From the NCBI GenBank assembly GCA_900545865.1, contig URAN01000013.1:1-60356 (forward strand): DNA of 60,356 nucleotides, given 5' to 3'. Position numbers and translations under genes: made by a program. The stretch's first letter is position 1; the number at the start of each line of letters is the position of its first letter. Source of the stretch: an uncultured Eubacteriales bacterium. Lineage in GTDB: Bacteria > Bacillota > Clostridia > Monoglobales > Monoglobaceae. The notes beneath the pieces were generated by a model. The model was not told the origin of the DNA. It did not search any database and worked only from the letters and a program-made list of their open reading frames with translations. Shown in pieces: positions 60,273 through 60,356 of the stretch.

Positions 60273-60356
60273 CTAAACCGATTCGGCTGCCGGCACCCTA
60301 ACCGAAAGAGAGTAACCCGAACCCGCCTGAAAAGGCATAATTTCGGCATCTTTTGG
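60273..60356 (-). CDS. 3' end of an unidentified gene
   Basis: The minus strand is open from the window edge to a TAG at 60273-60275, giving 27 C-terminal residues that begin PKDAEIMPFQAGSGYSLSV and end AAESV. A terminator follows 4 nt later, which supports a real gene end. The family is not recognisable from this fragment. Confidence 0.5.
   Translation of the reverse strand, partial: PKDAEIMPFQAGSGYSLSVRVPAAESV

Noticed and set aside
11520..60326. Shared GGTTCGGGTTA string at about 11520 (plus) and 60310-60326 (minus), both able to encode GSGYS
   Set aside because: The match is only about 12 nt and lies in unrelated contexts, so it is probably chance.
1..60356. CRISPR arrays, tRNA or rRNA genes
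   Set aside because: No regularly spaced repeats, no TTCGANNC-type T-arm with a matching acceptor stem, and no rRNA-like conserved blocks were found.

Overview
The window is a stretch of chromosome from a monoderm Clostridia-type bacterium (Bacillota), most plausibly an uncultured, gut-associated species. The reasons are strong AGGAGG-like ribosome binding sites, TTGACA-17-TATAAT promoters, a single-chain glycyl-tRNA synthetase, long-form HPF, CsoR, YlbF/RicT homologues, SLH-anchored surface proteins and a clostridial DUF512-der-plsY-gpsA gene order. No rRNA, tRNA or CRISPR array was seen.

Layout. 0-1.1 kb: a frameshifted AraC regulator and a small ORF. 1.3-10.2 kb: core genes (hpf, an Rrf2 regulator, a DUF1858 protein, yceD-rpmF, DUF512 radical SAM, der, plsY, gpsA, purF). 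10.2-11.9 kb: an AT-rich accessory pocket with a probable structured non-coding RNA carrying its own promoter and terminator, a broken signal-peptide remnant, a zinc-ribbon membrane protein and a group II intron fragment. 11.9-21.4 kb: an eight-gene minus-strand catabolic operon (isomerase, FAD oxidase, Fe-S protein, class II aldolase, PfkB kinase, IolB-like isomerase, FGGY kinase, fused EtfB-EtfA). 21.6-23.4 kb: an SLH-serpin. 23.5-34.9 kb: housekeeping (miaA, mutL, mutS, ylbF family, SGNH hydrolase, miaB, PRPP synthetase, nicotinate phosphoribosyltransferase). 35.1-36.1 kb: a NusG-domain-II protein and a Gx-type transporter. 36.2-40.9 kb: a quinone-oxidoreductase/SDR/SDR/dehydroquinase-like operon divergent from an AraC regulator. 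40.9-47.6 kb: a Cof phosphatase, ygiQ, folD, a small Cys protein, copA and csoR. 47.7-53.7 kb: a peptide-maturation locus with intact radical SAM/SPASM and small lipoprotein-like peptide genes, followed upstream by decaying GH26-like, NHLM-type ABC and NHLM-type HlyD genes and a sigma factor. 54.3-60.3 kb: ricT/PSP1, holB, glyS, an SLH-anchored GHL10 hydrolase and the 3' end of an unidentified gene.

How the genes work together. The eight-gene operon looks like a complete route from an aldose or uronate-like substrate through isomerisation, phosphorylation and aldol cleavage, with an electron-transfer module (flavin dehydrogenase, Fe-S subunit, EtfBA) to oxidise a hydroxy acid intermediate or product. 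The substrate is not evident. The 47.7-53.7 kb locus looks like a ribosomal-peptide system that has lost its exporter: the peptide and maturase are intact and translationally well started, while exporter and glycosidase genes carry deletions, frameshifts and a nonsense codon just before the peptidase cysteine. Core genes throughout are intact, so these lesions are unlikely to be general sequencing error.
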